64,000 nt of DNA from Sthenelais limicola (Eukaryota; Annelida; Polychaeta; Phyllodocida; Sigalionidae), in NCBI GenBank assembly GCA_942159475.1, contig OW804096.1:113930194-113994193 (forward strand), written 5' to 3'. The notes under the pieces were generated by a model. It did no database searches. It was not told where the DNA came from and worked only from the letters and a program-made list of their open reading frames with translations. Position numbers and translations under genes: made by a program. Within the stretch, counting starts at the first letter, position 1, and each line of letters starts with the position of its first letter. This document shows, in pieces, positions 49,292-58,464 of this stretch.

Positions 49292-49352
49292 GAAGATGGC
49301 AGAGAAAGAAATTCTCGGACCTGCCGCTTTCTTAAGACCATCCAGAGGGCAA
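49292..49352 (+). CDS. Weak candidate exon
   Basis: A 61-base stretch bounded by an AG (TAATTAG|GAAG) and a donor-like CAA|GTAATA, GC-richer than its surroundings. It contains an ATG at 49296 reading MAEKEILGPAAFLRPSRGQ. A second frame is also open, so coding status is uncertain. No link to the 39.7-kb exon is shown. Confidence 0.18.
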
Positions 49353-50595
49353 GTAATATTTCTTCATTAGATGCGTTTGAAGTTCTTGATGGTGCATTCA
49401 TTCTCCAGCAGCTCAACCCACGAACGCTGGTTGAATAACAATTGGACTATAAGATGATACACATTTGATGCAGGGTTACGCATGGTAATATATACAATTA
49501 GGTCGCTTTATTAGATGTCTGTGTTTTACCAGACCAGTAATATTTTGTATTCTTACGTTATTGTCTTTACATTCTGACTTTATATCTTTCACACAAGTCT
49601 ACAAATTATGTCAGTATCATATTTATAAGTGATTGGATTGTGAGATCTGGGACATTTCAAAGGAGTTTGTTACGTATCTTACGACTGTATTGGACGGGTA
49701 ATTACTATTATCTAATATAATTATTGAAAAATAGAAGCCGCCTCATACGAAAGATTCGTCTCTTATTGGAACACCTTGGATTAATTATAATTAATTGGTA
49801 AATAGTCAAGTACATCCTGGGGCTGTTATATGGGTAGAAGTGCACCGTTCATTACATTGCTGTACCTGTACTATCATTGTGTAGGATGTCTATTTCAGTA
49901 TGTTTATACTACAAAACCATATCATTTGACTTCGATGATAATATATTGTGTTTATCCTCCGATGGTCATAGTTTCTCCCTAGGACTCCTGGGCATAAGCC
50001 TATGAAGTCCCCCCCCCTCATTTGCATTTCATCGCTACAATTTGATTCTCGTACGTTGTCGTTCTCCCTACTTTACCGTGGCTTATTTATCCTAGAACTT
50101 TTGTCTCTTCCTAATCACTCTGGCACCGTTTGCTCCTCCTTAGCTATTGTTTAGTTAAGACCATTTAATCTAAGCTAGTACCGCGCCTAGGACGTAAAGC
50201 TATTGTTGTAAACGTTCCACTAGCATAGTTCATGCCCTTTCTAAATGTCTCTATAGGAACCTTCAGAAGATTGCTTTGTCCGTTGCAGGCAGTGTAATCG
50301 ATTCTGGTAAAAGCTTTTTTTTCTGTCTCCACTGTGACCCTAGAAGAATATTTAAAGGATCCTCGCGCTAACAAAGACAGATCAATCGGATAGTCCTAAG
50401 TACCTTGATTAAAATGTATTTTGCAACAATATTTTCTGCTCTAGATTGCTATCTCCATAGGTAGTTCAGTTCATCAGAGTCGTAGTGGCCGGCCTACTGA
50501 TAGACGTCCTGTAAATTATTACTTACAAATTACAATTTAACTATGTGCGGAATCGAATCTCAGATGGGGATTATTGTCACTCTCTGTATATGAAG

Positions 50596-50720
50596 TAATT
50601 GAATTTGAATTTGAAAATATGTTTATTCAGGAACAATAACATTTCATCACGATGATATTCTCAGTATTGCCTGATATTACAAATAGGTTTTTAAGGCATA
50701 CTTCACCGAGTGACATTACA
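50596..50720 (-). mobile_element. LINE-like 3' end with (AAATTC)n tail
   Basis: On the minus strand AATAAA (50622-50627) is followed by TTTTCAAATTCAAATTCAAT, a hexanucleotide tail. Same logic as the 13.5-kb element but a different tail unit, so a different family. The upstream extent is uncertain. Confidence 0.35.
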
Positions 50721-51724
50721 GAAATAGCCAGTTAAACAATATGGAGTCAAAATAAGAATATAAATCAATGAAGACATTTAACATTCAAGTAACTGTCTTA
50801 TAGTAACTTTTATAATAAGTAATCAACTGGTACTGCAGGTAAAACCTAAGCAGTGAAAATAAATCAAAGTTAAAAACACTTCTAAAAACATATATCGCGT
50901 CGTGCTCTTACAACAAGCCATTTGGTATTACATAATAAAGTACGAAAATAGTTAGTAACATTAGTACAAGTTGGGAATATATATTCAACCGAAATTCAAC
51001 ATTAGGACAAAATGAATCGTAAGTGGGTCATATAAACTGAACAAACAGAACTCTACACACAAAGATGTACATATATCTCACAAGCATGCAAATGCTGCTA
51101 GAGTCGACCAAAATATCAAGAAATAATAGTTATATCATATTAATATGGAAAATAAAATGTCGGGGGCAAATAATTGATATACAGTTGAGGGTCTACATTT
51201 CAACCCTTCCTGAAACCATAAAAACATGAAGATAAATGTTTTTTAATGAAGTTTTAATAGACTTATCGTCTTCCAAAAACGAGCTAGGAACTTGTACAGA
51301 TTATTTTTCTTTGAAGTTGTGCGTGAATACCGAATGGAACTAAAGGGATTAATAGAAGTGCACACATAATGGCACTAGACATCTCTGCTATATCTTCAAC
51401 TACACTGATTAGAAAGAATACTTCTGTCAATATTCTCCTAGAAATATGCCGATCGGGAGAAGAGCTAGCATGCAAATCTTGGATGATACTTATATACGCA
51501 AGATGAACTGGGAGGGAAATCGTGTTTGTAATGTGAAAGAGGTGAAATTTCTAGGGACAGAGACTTAATTACCGTAAGCATTCAGCAAATGCAGGTAAAA
51601 CACAAGTAAATTTAGAACCTGCGTGTTGCGTTGTCACTGTACAGAAAGGTATGTATAGAAACAATGTAAATCAGAAATTCATATGCACGTTTAAATTTAG
51701 AAGGCACGCCCCTTTTATATGTGA

Positions 51725-51761
51725 CGAGGAATGTGAACGACCCTATGTGACACATTCCTCG
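51725..51761. repeat. 11-bp hairpin
   Basis: CGAGGAATGTG (51725-51735) and CACATTCCTCG (51751-51761) pair exactly over a 15-base loop. A CCAAT-type GATTGGCTAA follows at about 51783. Isolated; function unknown. Confidence 0.45.
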
Positions 51762-52194
51762 GTTTCCCCCAAGGAACGTCCTGATTGGCTAATTACAATC
51801 ATGGGCGTTGCCAGCCCATGCCTGATATGAACACTGAAATGTCATTTGCTCGAAACGACCAATTCTGGGGAAATTATGACTTGAGTTTCACCGGTGATAT
51901 GGAGCTATAGAAGCACCCATTTTGTAGGTTAAAGCCACATTCGGGATAGTAATAGTGATATATATCGGGCTTAATTGACAACAACTAATAAATAGAATCG
52001 CCTTGATGGAATAGACTTAAATGAATGCAAATGCCTGAGTTCAGGGTGTGGGGAGTAATACCTTGTTTATGTATCCTACTTCTTCCTTCCGGTTGCATAT
52101 TCCTACTTACTTATATTTAAACATGTGGCTACACCTTCTCCTCCCATGACAAGCCCATCGGTTAGACTTTTGGTATATATCCACCCACCCACCC

Positions 52195-53011
52195 TAATGC
52201 CCCGTCTACACAGCTTTGAATTTAAAAAACAGGTGCGAATCTGGCACTTATGATCATTCACATGTGAAATCGTAGAAATCCTCTGCGAATCGTAGAAATC
52301 CTGAGCTTGTGCGATTTCAGAAATAATGAGCTACAATTTGTGTTTTACTCCCTACACATGTGCGATTTCAGCTGCAAACTCATGGGAAATCACAGGTCTG
52401 GATTTGCAGCAGATGTGTGATTTGGATCACTTCAAATTATAAGGAAATGGAGGGAGAGAAGACTGAAAATATTTTTGTGAGGTGTACTTGCGACGATTGG
52501 GAAAAAGGTAGAAAAAATGAATTTACAATCACAAGATCTTAACATACAAGACAATGTCTGGGCATATTATGTGAAAATAATTTTTGATTCATCAATAATT
52601 CATGAAGATACACCTGTTCAAACATACAGGGTCTGCAATCACCTGCAAATTTCAGATATTTCGGATTTTTGCATGACGTCCTGCAATTAGTCATGGATAG
52701 TAACAGAAGTCTGCAAACTGTCGTGGCTAGACCTACACATATGTGAATGCGTGCAGAAGTATGTGCGATTCCATTTGAAATCGCATGAACTGGGATTTTT
52801 CACCTGCGATCTGGATTTTTTAACCTGCGATCTGGCACACCATGAAATCGCACATGAGTTCGCAAGTGTGTAGGGCAATTTTTGCACCTGCGATTAATCA
52901 TAGGATTCTGCGAGTCGTCACAGCTGCCCTACGCAGCTGCAATTTAGTTTAAAAAATCGTATGCGAATTTGTGTGAACTTGCCAATTCGCAGCTGTGTAG
53001 ACGGGGCATTA
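52195..53011. mobile_element. 817-bp MITE with 21-bp perfect terminal inverted repeats
   Basis: The left end 52195-52215 (TAATGCCCCGTCTACACAGC, plus a final T) is the exact reverse complement of the right end 52991-53011. Flanks CC/CA suggest that the terminal TA may be the target duplication. The inside is built from reiterated words such as TGCGATTT, GAAATCG and CTGCGATCTGG in both orientations, so it can fold extensively. No transposase frame is present; short open frames inside (about 52360-52542) look like chance. The class is unassigned; a TA duplication would point towards Tc1/mariner-like mobilisation. Confidence 0.8.
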
Positions 53012-54023
53012 CACCTTATAATGTGCAATCCTCTTCATCCTCCCTCTGGTGCATCTTTATAAACTGACAAACGATACATGAGTGTAGTCTCAAAAGAGGT
53101 TTAGGACCACTGTCGTATATTCTATCTATTCTAGGCATGCACTCAAAATGTAAGGAGTTCTGAAAGTTATTTTCGTGTGGAAATACCATGTGGGTATCGC
53201 AGCTTCTCTACAGCTTCATTGGGTATGGAGTTAGTCTATTCCACTAGGGGTTTGCAGTACAGTGCTTTATGTATTCCATATATAGACCACCAGATGTCTT
53301 TCTTATGCACTGCAGCTTATATTTGTGATAACTTCTGTATTGTATAGTCATGCTGTGTGCACTCTGTGTCAAACTGTATACTTGTGACACCCTATGTATG
53401 TTGTGTATGTATTATTACACTGGCTGTCTGTGGCAAGGGGTGGGCAGACCCAGTACTCCTGTAGCCATGCTTTTCTGAATAAGGATGATTGCTTACAAGG
53501 ATCAAGAACCTGAGTTAGTGTTCAGTCACGACACATGCATATATATATTTAAGCCACTAAGAATCAATGATTGCAGTTATATTTATATTTTGCTAGAGGA
53601 GAACTTTCACCGGTAACTTCTGTCCCCTTATGTTGAAGAAATGTTTTTTAATGTATCACCATTATGCTTGTATTCCCCCCTTAGATTAAGTAAGGAATGA
53701 AAGGCAGGCTTGGGACATTAAAGTTTTATTTATAAAAGTTTGAGATATAAAAGTTTTTAATTGAGATTTGAGAATATAAATATAAAGGTTTTGTTAAAAG
53801 TTGAGTTTGAGATAAAATGATTGATAAAATTGTAGATTTTTGATAGAATGAATAGATATAATGCCAAACCTACCAAGATATGAAAGGGGAGGGATTTTGG
53901 GTGGGAGTTATATGTGGATTTGATAGGGTTGATAGGATGAAAGTAGAATTGAAGGTGTATAAGTTAAGGTTTGTTAAAAGGCCTGTAAAAGGCGTTGATT
54001 TGATAAAAAGGCTGTATGAGTCC
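53012..54023. other. AT-rich flank or 3' untranslated region left of the YR element
   Basis: No coding region is seen. From 53720 to 53830 the sequence is a loose reiteration of AAAGTTT, TTGAGATTTGAGA and GATAAAATGATT words, very poor in C. In an Ngaro-type element this is where the B1-A2-B2 repeats would lie, but I could not identify them by eye. Confidence 0.4.
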
Positions 54024-54029
54024 TTTATT
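54024..54029 (-). terminator. Possible polyadenylation signal of the YR element
   Basis: AATAAA on the minus strand, about 107 bases after the recombinase stop. Other AATAAA-like words occur farther left in the very AT-rich DNA (53.7-53.9 kb), so the used site is uncertain. Confidence 0.3.
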
Positions 54030-54041
54030 ATGAGAGTTTAG

Positions 54042-54075
54042 GGGCTGTTGCCCGAGTCTCTGAGGGCTATTGCCC
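54042..54075 (-). repeat. Twin mini-hairpins 3' of the recombinase gene
   Basis: Two tandem 22-base units each carry a 4-bp GC stem with a four-base loop: GGGC-TGTT-GCCC at 54042-54053 and GGGC-TATT-GCCC at 54064-54075, each followed by GAGTCT. They lie about 60 bases beyond the recombinase stop codon, just before an AATAAA on the minus strand. The loop base differs while the stem is kept. A transcript-end or recombination-site role is inference only. Confidence 0.5.
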
Positions 54076-54135
54076 GAGTCTTTATGTGCTGGTAGTGGGT
54101 TTGATGAGAGGCTTGGGGCCCTCTAGACTTTGTAG

Positions 54136-55146
54136 TTACTGCTTGGTCGCTGAGTATGGTTGCGTCCTGGCGCTACGTGGTCTGTGAGTCGCGGGTGCGG
54201 CAGAGTTAGTGATGCCTCTGATGAGGGCATTATTGACTGAGTTTGTTTCGATGTATTGCTGGTACGCGTCGGAGCGCCAGCCCCCGAAACGTTGGATGTC
54301 CAGTTCTGTACAGCCACTGGCGAATGCAGTAGTGGCGGCTGCCTTGCGTAGACTATGTAGGGACAAGCTTGTCGTGTCAATATTGTGACGTCGTAGTTGT
54401 GACTTCCAGCGTTTTGCGACATATGAGACCGGCACTGGGCTCCGATCTTTGAACATGAAGAATGGTTCATCTCGCGTCTCGCTGGGTTGCTTTTTTAGTA
54501 GCATCTGTATCATCTTGACGATGCAGGTTTTGGGGTCAGGCCCGGCCTGAAGTGTTATGGACTTTCGTTGGTATGTAGATTGCATGTTTTTAGCCCATTT
54601 GACTGTGACCACTATGAAATTGTTGAAGACTTTCACGTCATTTCGTGTCAAGTGCTTGAGGGGGTCGAATCGAGCCACGCTTGGAGCTATTACCTCCGAT
54701 TGTCGTAGTGCTCCATAAAACATTAATAGCACGGGTGTTTTAACAATAAGGTCATCATATCTGTCACTCATGTGGCTTATCACTGTGTTTAGGACATGAA
54801 TGTCAATGGGCTTCTTGGCTCTGGGGATGAATGATTTGTCGTTCTCCAGCGCCTTGAGGGCCCACGTGACCCGGGGGTGAAGGGTGGGGCGCGTGTCTAC
54901 ATCGCATTTTTTAAGATACGTCCTTACATGAGAAACATAGTTTTTGACCGACCTTGGTGACTTTATGTACATGGCCAGGTATTCAATGAAGGCGCATACG
55001 TGCTGGTATGTCGGGCGCCTTGGTCTCGTGTCTGTCTGTTTGCAGAACGCTAGGTATGTCGTCACTGCTGTACGATAGTTGGCCCGGCTTCCCTGTGCCC
55101 ATGCTTTCTCTTGTCGCTCCGCGGCCTTGTCCATTAGTCTTCCCAT
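54136..55146 (-). CDS. Tyrosine recombinase of the YR retrotransposon
   Basis: A 336-residue recombinase that would integrate the circular cDNA by strand exchange through a covalent phosphotyrosine. The N-terminal half (about residues 1-100) looks like the core-binding SAM-like domain (AERQEKAWAQGS, TYQHVCAFIEYLA). The catalytic domain shows R148 (GALRQSEV), a beta-hairpin Lys candidate K183 or K186 (VKWAKNM), H264-x-x-R267 (LHSLRKAAA), W290 in the usual His/Trp position (RFGGWRSDAY) and the likely nucleophile Y298 (QQYIE), with Y295 as alternative. All canonical residues are therefore present. The start is an ATG with G at -3 and G at +4, inside the last 164 bases of Pol and in a different frame, so internal or reinitiated translation, or a separate mRNA, is needed. 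The stop is TAA at 54136. Confidence 0.93.
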   Translation of the reverse strand: MGRLMDKAAERQEKAWAQGSRANYRTAVTTYLAFCKQTDTRPRRPTYQHVCAFIEYLAMYIKSPRSVKNYVSHVRTYLKKCDVDTRPTLHPRVTWALKALENDKSFIPRAKKPIDIHVLNTVISHMSDRYDDLIVKTPVLLMFYGALRQSEVIAPSVARFDPLKHLTRNDVKVFNNFIVVTVKWAKNMQSTYQRKSITLQAGPDPKTCIVKMIQMLLKKQPSETRDEPFFMFKDRSPVPVSYVAKRWKSQLRRHNIDTTSLSLHSLRKAAATTAFASGCTELDIQRFGGWRSDAYQQYIETNSVNNALIRGITNSAAPATHRPRSARTQPYSATKQ

Positions 55147-57259
55147 TTCTGAGTCTGGAATTAGATTTATTTTGCATTAAATCAATGGCATACAGGCATG
55201 GTTGTACTTCAGACAGGTGGCATTTGTTACTTATTGTTTGAACTTCATCAACATATTTTTTAGCTAAATGTCTACGGCTAAGCGCGTCGGCAATGCAATT
55301 ATCGACCCCCACGATGTGCTCATACGTGATGTTCAGATCAAAGAGGGCCTGAACCATCCACGCCATCCTTGCTGACTCCAGGATGACTTTATTCCTTCCT
55401 TTACCTGATGTGAATACTGATACTGCGGCCTCATTGTCACAAAGTATTTTAATGTGGGTGCCCCTATCGGCTTCATCAACAAAAGTGTGTAGTGCTACTG
55501 CTATGTTTATGGCTTCTAACTCAGAAATATTGTCTGCGCCGTCGCTGACCGGTGCGACTTGAGCGCCATACATGTGTACCCCGTCGGATCCGCCCACACC
55601 ACTCAGGCACGCATCTACAGTTATAGTGCGTGTTGGGGTAGAAGATGGTATGATCGAGACGCCGTTCCAGGACTTACAGAAGTTCTCAAACCAGATGAGG
55701 TCGGCTTTCATAGATGAGTTAATATTGACGTATTTACCTTGCATCTCGCGGAGTGCATCAAGGAGGCGCGAGATGAAGAGGCGGGCCGGCCTGACACACT
55801 TGGCTATATGAATCAGCCGGCCTATAATGGATTGCAGTTCTTTTCTGCTCATTGAGCGCCGGCGGAGGTATTTCCTGACTGTATCGAGTGTCTGTGCTAT
55901 CTTGTCTGCGGGTACTGAGAGCTCCATGGCTGGTGCATCGATGTCCACGCCAAGCCATCTCACCTTTGTAGCTGGTGTCTGGTCTTTCTCACTGGCTCTG
56001 GGCAGTCCTAGTTCGTGGAACAGCTGTGTGGCGAATGCATGTGCCCGCTCGGCAGTCTGCCTGTCAGGGGAAATCAGAACCAAATCATCAAGATACATCT
56101 TGCATACAAAACCATTGTCAGACAATATTTTAACTATAGCGTTGGCAACACGTTGCATGTGAAAGCTTGACGCCCTACTGCCAAAGGGCATGGTAACATC
56201 AAGATAGTATTTCTTTTTCCAGGCCAGGCATAAGAGGGGCCAGTCTAATGGGTCGGTTGAAAAGTTTTTGTAAGCCCTTGATATGTCTATAGTGGAGAGG
56301 AATGCAGATGGGCCGAATCGCACCAACTCCTTCACTAGCTCGTCCACAGTTGGCAAGCTATGTGTGCGTTCGACTCCCCATAGGTCATTCTTACATATGA
56401 AGGCATTAATTGATTTTTCAGGGGGATAGCTGAGGTCTATTATGACTCGCCGATCCTCACTGTCCCTCTTTTCCCGTGACATAATAGGGGCGCAGTGATG
56501 CCAGGTATCAAATGGAGGTTCTTGAAATGGGCCTAGTAAACCATTAAGTTTCAACTCCTTAGTGACAAAGCTATCTATCTTATCGGGGAAGTTGTCTGCA
56601 CTCGCGTGGTTTTGACCTGCTGGTAAGTGAGTGGTAGGACCGTGGTACCCCATGGGGAATCCGAACCTTATAAGATCGTAGAGTTCCCGTCCTTCAAAGT
56701 CATTATCAAGGTATTTATCCCAAGCTTGCAAATTTAGTTTAGTAGGGAGCTCTATTCTACTGTGCATGGCGTTAGGAAGGCCGGTAGTCCGTACCTCGCG
56801 ATAGATGTCAGTGTACTCTGAGTATCCATCGAGTTGCGCCATGTCGGGCCAGTGTTCTTTTCGGTGTAACATAAAAGCATGTGGCGACAAGTCAACATTT
56901 TGGGCGTCCCGCTTTCCCTCACATATTTCCCTTACAGTTTCGAAGGTGAATTGCATACCTGTGTCCAAGCTAGTCCTAGCATGGCTTGATCTTTGGCTTA
57001 CGGCAGCATGCGTGTTGACAAAGTGAGGGGTTGAGCAGCCATCTTGGGTGTTTTCCTTGGAATGTCGCGTGACCTCTCGTGGCTGACGAGGCTCCGGGCG
57101 AGATTCCAGGTCGGTGACGTCAGCCACGGGAGTCCCGGGGATTCCCTGGTAGCGATGTTTCTGCAACTGAGTATCAACATTAGATGGGGAAAACATGACA
57201 TTGGTTTTACTAGGATTGACATGCCGCCTGGGCACAAACTCAGGCGCCTTTGGTCGCCG
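54983..57259 (-). CDS. Reverse transcriptase-RNase H (Pol) of the YR retrotransposon
   Basis: This frame encodes the polymerase that copies element RNA into DNA. No good ATG exists near its start: the open frame begins after a TAG at 57302, the first ATG is at 57196, and expression as a Gag-Pol frameshift product is more plausible. Numbering from the valine codon at 57235 (750 codons to the TGA at 54983): RT palm about 240-430, with motif A STIDISRAY (catalytic D317), the motif-B-like region PFGSRAS (350-356) and motif C YLDD (D383, D384). RNase H is about 536-655, with TVDACLSG (D541), SELEA (E572 or E574), LCDNEA (D600) and CIADALS (D650) as the acidic set. The last 90 or so residues are low-similarity and overlap the recombinase frame. 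No methyltransferase or DDE integrase domain is visible. RT and RNase H identity is high confidence. Confidence 0.93.
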   Translation of the reverse strand, partial: RRPKAPEFVPRRHVNPSKTNVMFSPSNVDTQLQKHRYQGIPGTPVADVTDLESRPEPRQPREVTRHSKENTQDGCSTPHFVNTHAAVSQRSSHARTSLDTGMQFTFETVREICEGKRDAQNVDLSPHAFMLHRKEHWPDMAQLDGYSEYTDIYREVRTTGLPNAMHSRIELPTKLNLQAWDKYLDNDFEGRELYDLIRFGFPMGYHGPTTHLPAGQNHASADNFPDKIDSFVTKELKLNGLLGPFQEPPFDTWHHCAPIMSREKRDSEDRRVIIDLSYPPEKSINAFICKNDLWGVERTHSLPTVDELVKELVRFGPSAFLSTIDISRAYKNFSTDPLDWPLLCLAWKKKYYLDVTMPFGSRASSFHMQRVANAIVKILSDNGFVCKMYLDDLVLISPDRQTAERAHAFATQLFHELGLPRASEKDQTPATKVRWLGVDIDAPAMELSVPADKIAQTLDTVRKYLRRRSMSRKELQSIIGRLIHIAKCVRPARLFISRLLDALREMQGKYVNINSSMKADLIWFENFCKSWNGVSIIPSSTPTRTITVDACLSGVGGSDGVHMYGAQVAPVSDGADNISELEAINIAVALHTFVDEADRGTHIKILCDNEAAVSVFTSGKGRNKVILESARMAWMVQALFDLNITYEHIVGVDNCIADALSRRHLAKKYVDEVQTISNKCHLSEVQPCLYAIDLMQNKSNSRLRNGKTNGQGRGATRESMGTGKPGQLSYSSDDIPSVLQTDRHETKAPDIPARMRLH

Positions 57260-58464
57260 TTTTTTGGTTGAGTATTTTGGTGAGAGTTGGTGCGTGATGC
57301 ACTAGCCCCGGCATGGGAGAGAGCAGAGGCGTGGGCGTGGCCGTTGTTTTGCTTTGCCGCGTCCTGGCTAGCGTGTGTCTGCCTGCGTTGACAGTCACGT
57401 ATGGAGTGGGTGCAGGATCGCCCCACCGAGTCGCAATATGAACAAGTGTGTGTTGCGAACACTGGGCCGTCTCTGTGGCTAGCTGTATGTCTGCAACCAG
57501 CTTTAGAATTAAATTGCCTGCAGATAACTTCATGTGCGCCCCTGCCATTGATGGACCTGCTACTTGTACTGGCACCTGTACTGGTGCTGTTGCTTGTGCT
57601 TGATCCACTAGGCATGGTCATACATAATCTAACCCTTTCTTCTTGTATCTCGCTGCGCTTGTGCCAGTCGAGTGTGCCATTCTCCACGCTATCCCATACA
57701 AACTGAGACCAGCGGCGTACTGCCTGCCAAGGCCTTTCTAGGGCGTCTCTAGACACCTTTCTCAAATGGTGCATGATATGTTTACGATCCTCTCTATAAG
57801 TAGCGCGGGGGTCATCTAATAAGGCTAGCATTGCATCAATATATTCAAGTGCGGAGAGAGAGCTCCTCGCTTCTAGTTTCTGCTTTATGGTATGTAGGCC
57901 ATCGCGACATATATACATGTAGGGCTTGGCCATGATATTGGAGGCATGTATGTCATTTAAAATGTTCATCTTACCACCGAAGTTGTGTGAGAAGCACTCT
58001 CTCTCCATCTGTCTTTCGATGAAATCATCCGCTTTTAGCTGCCGACGCAGTATGTGTGGGGTGGTCAAGCGGCGTTTCTTTGGTCCCCTGCGGTCGCGCT
58101 TGCGATAGCGCCGGTATTCTTCCTCGTCCTCGGATTCGGAACAATGGCTACTGGCGTCGCTGTCAATGGCCTGTTGTCTCCCACCAAATGTGTCGAGTTT
58201 GGCGTTGATTCCTGCAATGCTGGCGACCAGGGTGGTCATATTGGATTCCATGGAATTGATCCTGGCTTCGAGGGCTACGTTAGTCACCCGCTTACCACTC
58301 GTCTTTTTGTTCTTGGGGGGTACTTCTTCGTTTTCAGAACTTGAGGCCTCTGACGATGAGACCACCACTTTCTTAGAACGTGTGGACCTGGCCCCGGCCT
58401 TCTGTTTCGTACTATCACTGGCCTTGGCCGTCGTCCCGGCCTTCTCAATCTTCTGTCTAGGCAT
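56998..58464 (-). CDS. Gag-like protein of the YR retrotransposon
   Basis: Nucleocapsid-type first frame of the element, 488 codons from the ATG at 58464. That ATG has A at -3. A 24-codon longer start at the ATG at 58536 is possible but has a weak context (T at -3). The frame stays open to about 58593 without an ATG. Visible parts, numbered from 58464: a Lys/Ser-rich acidic and basic N-terminus; a short heptad-like segment at about residues 72-93; a very basic patch at about 118-132 that could be a nuclear localisation or RNA-binding signal; a Ser/Thr-rich linker at about 285-305; then a Cys/His cluster (C315, C324, H326, H330, H339, C341, C344, C351, H353, C358) like the zinc-binding region of YR-element Gag proteins. 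The tail after about residue 402 overlaps Pol. The stop is TAA at 56998. The role is inferred from position and the Cys/His cluster, not from recognised homology. Confidence 0.8.
   Translation of the reverse strand: MPRQKIEKAGTTAKASDSTKQKAGARSTRSKKVVVSSSEASSSENEEVPPKNKKTSGKRVTNVALEARINSMESNMTTLVASIAGINAKLDTFGGRQQAIDSDASSHCSESEDEEEYRRYRKRDRRGPKKRRLTTPHILRRQLKADDFIERQMERECFSHNFGGKMNILNDIHASNIMAKPYMYICRDGLHTIKQKLEARSSLSALEYIDAMLALLDDPRATYREDRKHIMHHLRKVSRDALERPWQAVRRWSQFVWDSVENGTLDWHKRSEIQEERVRLCMTMPSGSSTSNSTSTGASTSSRSINGRGAHEVICRQFNSKAGCRHTASHRDGPVFATHTCSYCDSVGRSCTHSIRDCQRRQTHASQDAAKQNNGHAHASALSHAGASASRTNSHQNTQPKNGDQRRLSLCPGGMSILVKPMSCFPHLMLILSCRNIATRESPGLPWLTSPTWNLARSLVSHERSRDIPRKTPKMAAQPLTLSTRMLP
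57259..57265 (-). promoter_or_regulatory. Candidate -1 ribosomal frameshift site (A AAA AAC) between Gag and Pol
   Basis: Read on the minus strand, the Gag codons CCA AAA AAC contain the heptamer A AAA AAC in the correct zero-frame register. A -1 slip here enters exactly the frame of the reverse transcriptase. That frame opens only 36 bases upstream of the heptamer, after a TAG at 57302-57304. Twelve bases downstream, CGCCTG (57241-57246) can pair with CAGGCG (57225-57230) around a 10-base loop; this is a modest stimulatory stem at a slightly long spacing. Heptamer, register and frame relation are seen directly. Frameshifting activity is inferred from the retroviral and LTR-element rule. Confidence 0.6.

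Larger units (their letters stand above)
47458..52194. other. Anonymous DNA with LINE 3' ends
   Basis: Apart from the two LINE-like ends, the small hairpin at 51.7 kb and the weak exon at 49.3 kb, I see no gene, RNA or repeat that I can support. Confidence 0.45.

Noticed and set aside
54123..54470. Minus-strand 115-codon frame overlapping the recombinase
   Set aside because: Alternative frame of the recombinase gene, which has all catalytic residues in the other frame.
55572..56162. Plus-strand frames of 79 and 111 codons
   Set aside because: Antisense shadows of the RT-RNase H gene.
57197..57235. GTG start for Pol at 57235
   Set aside because: Not an eukaryotic start codon; the frameshift heptamer upstream gives a better explanation.
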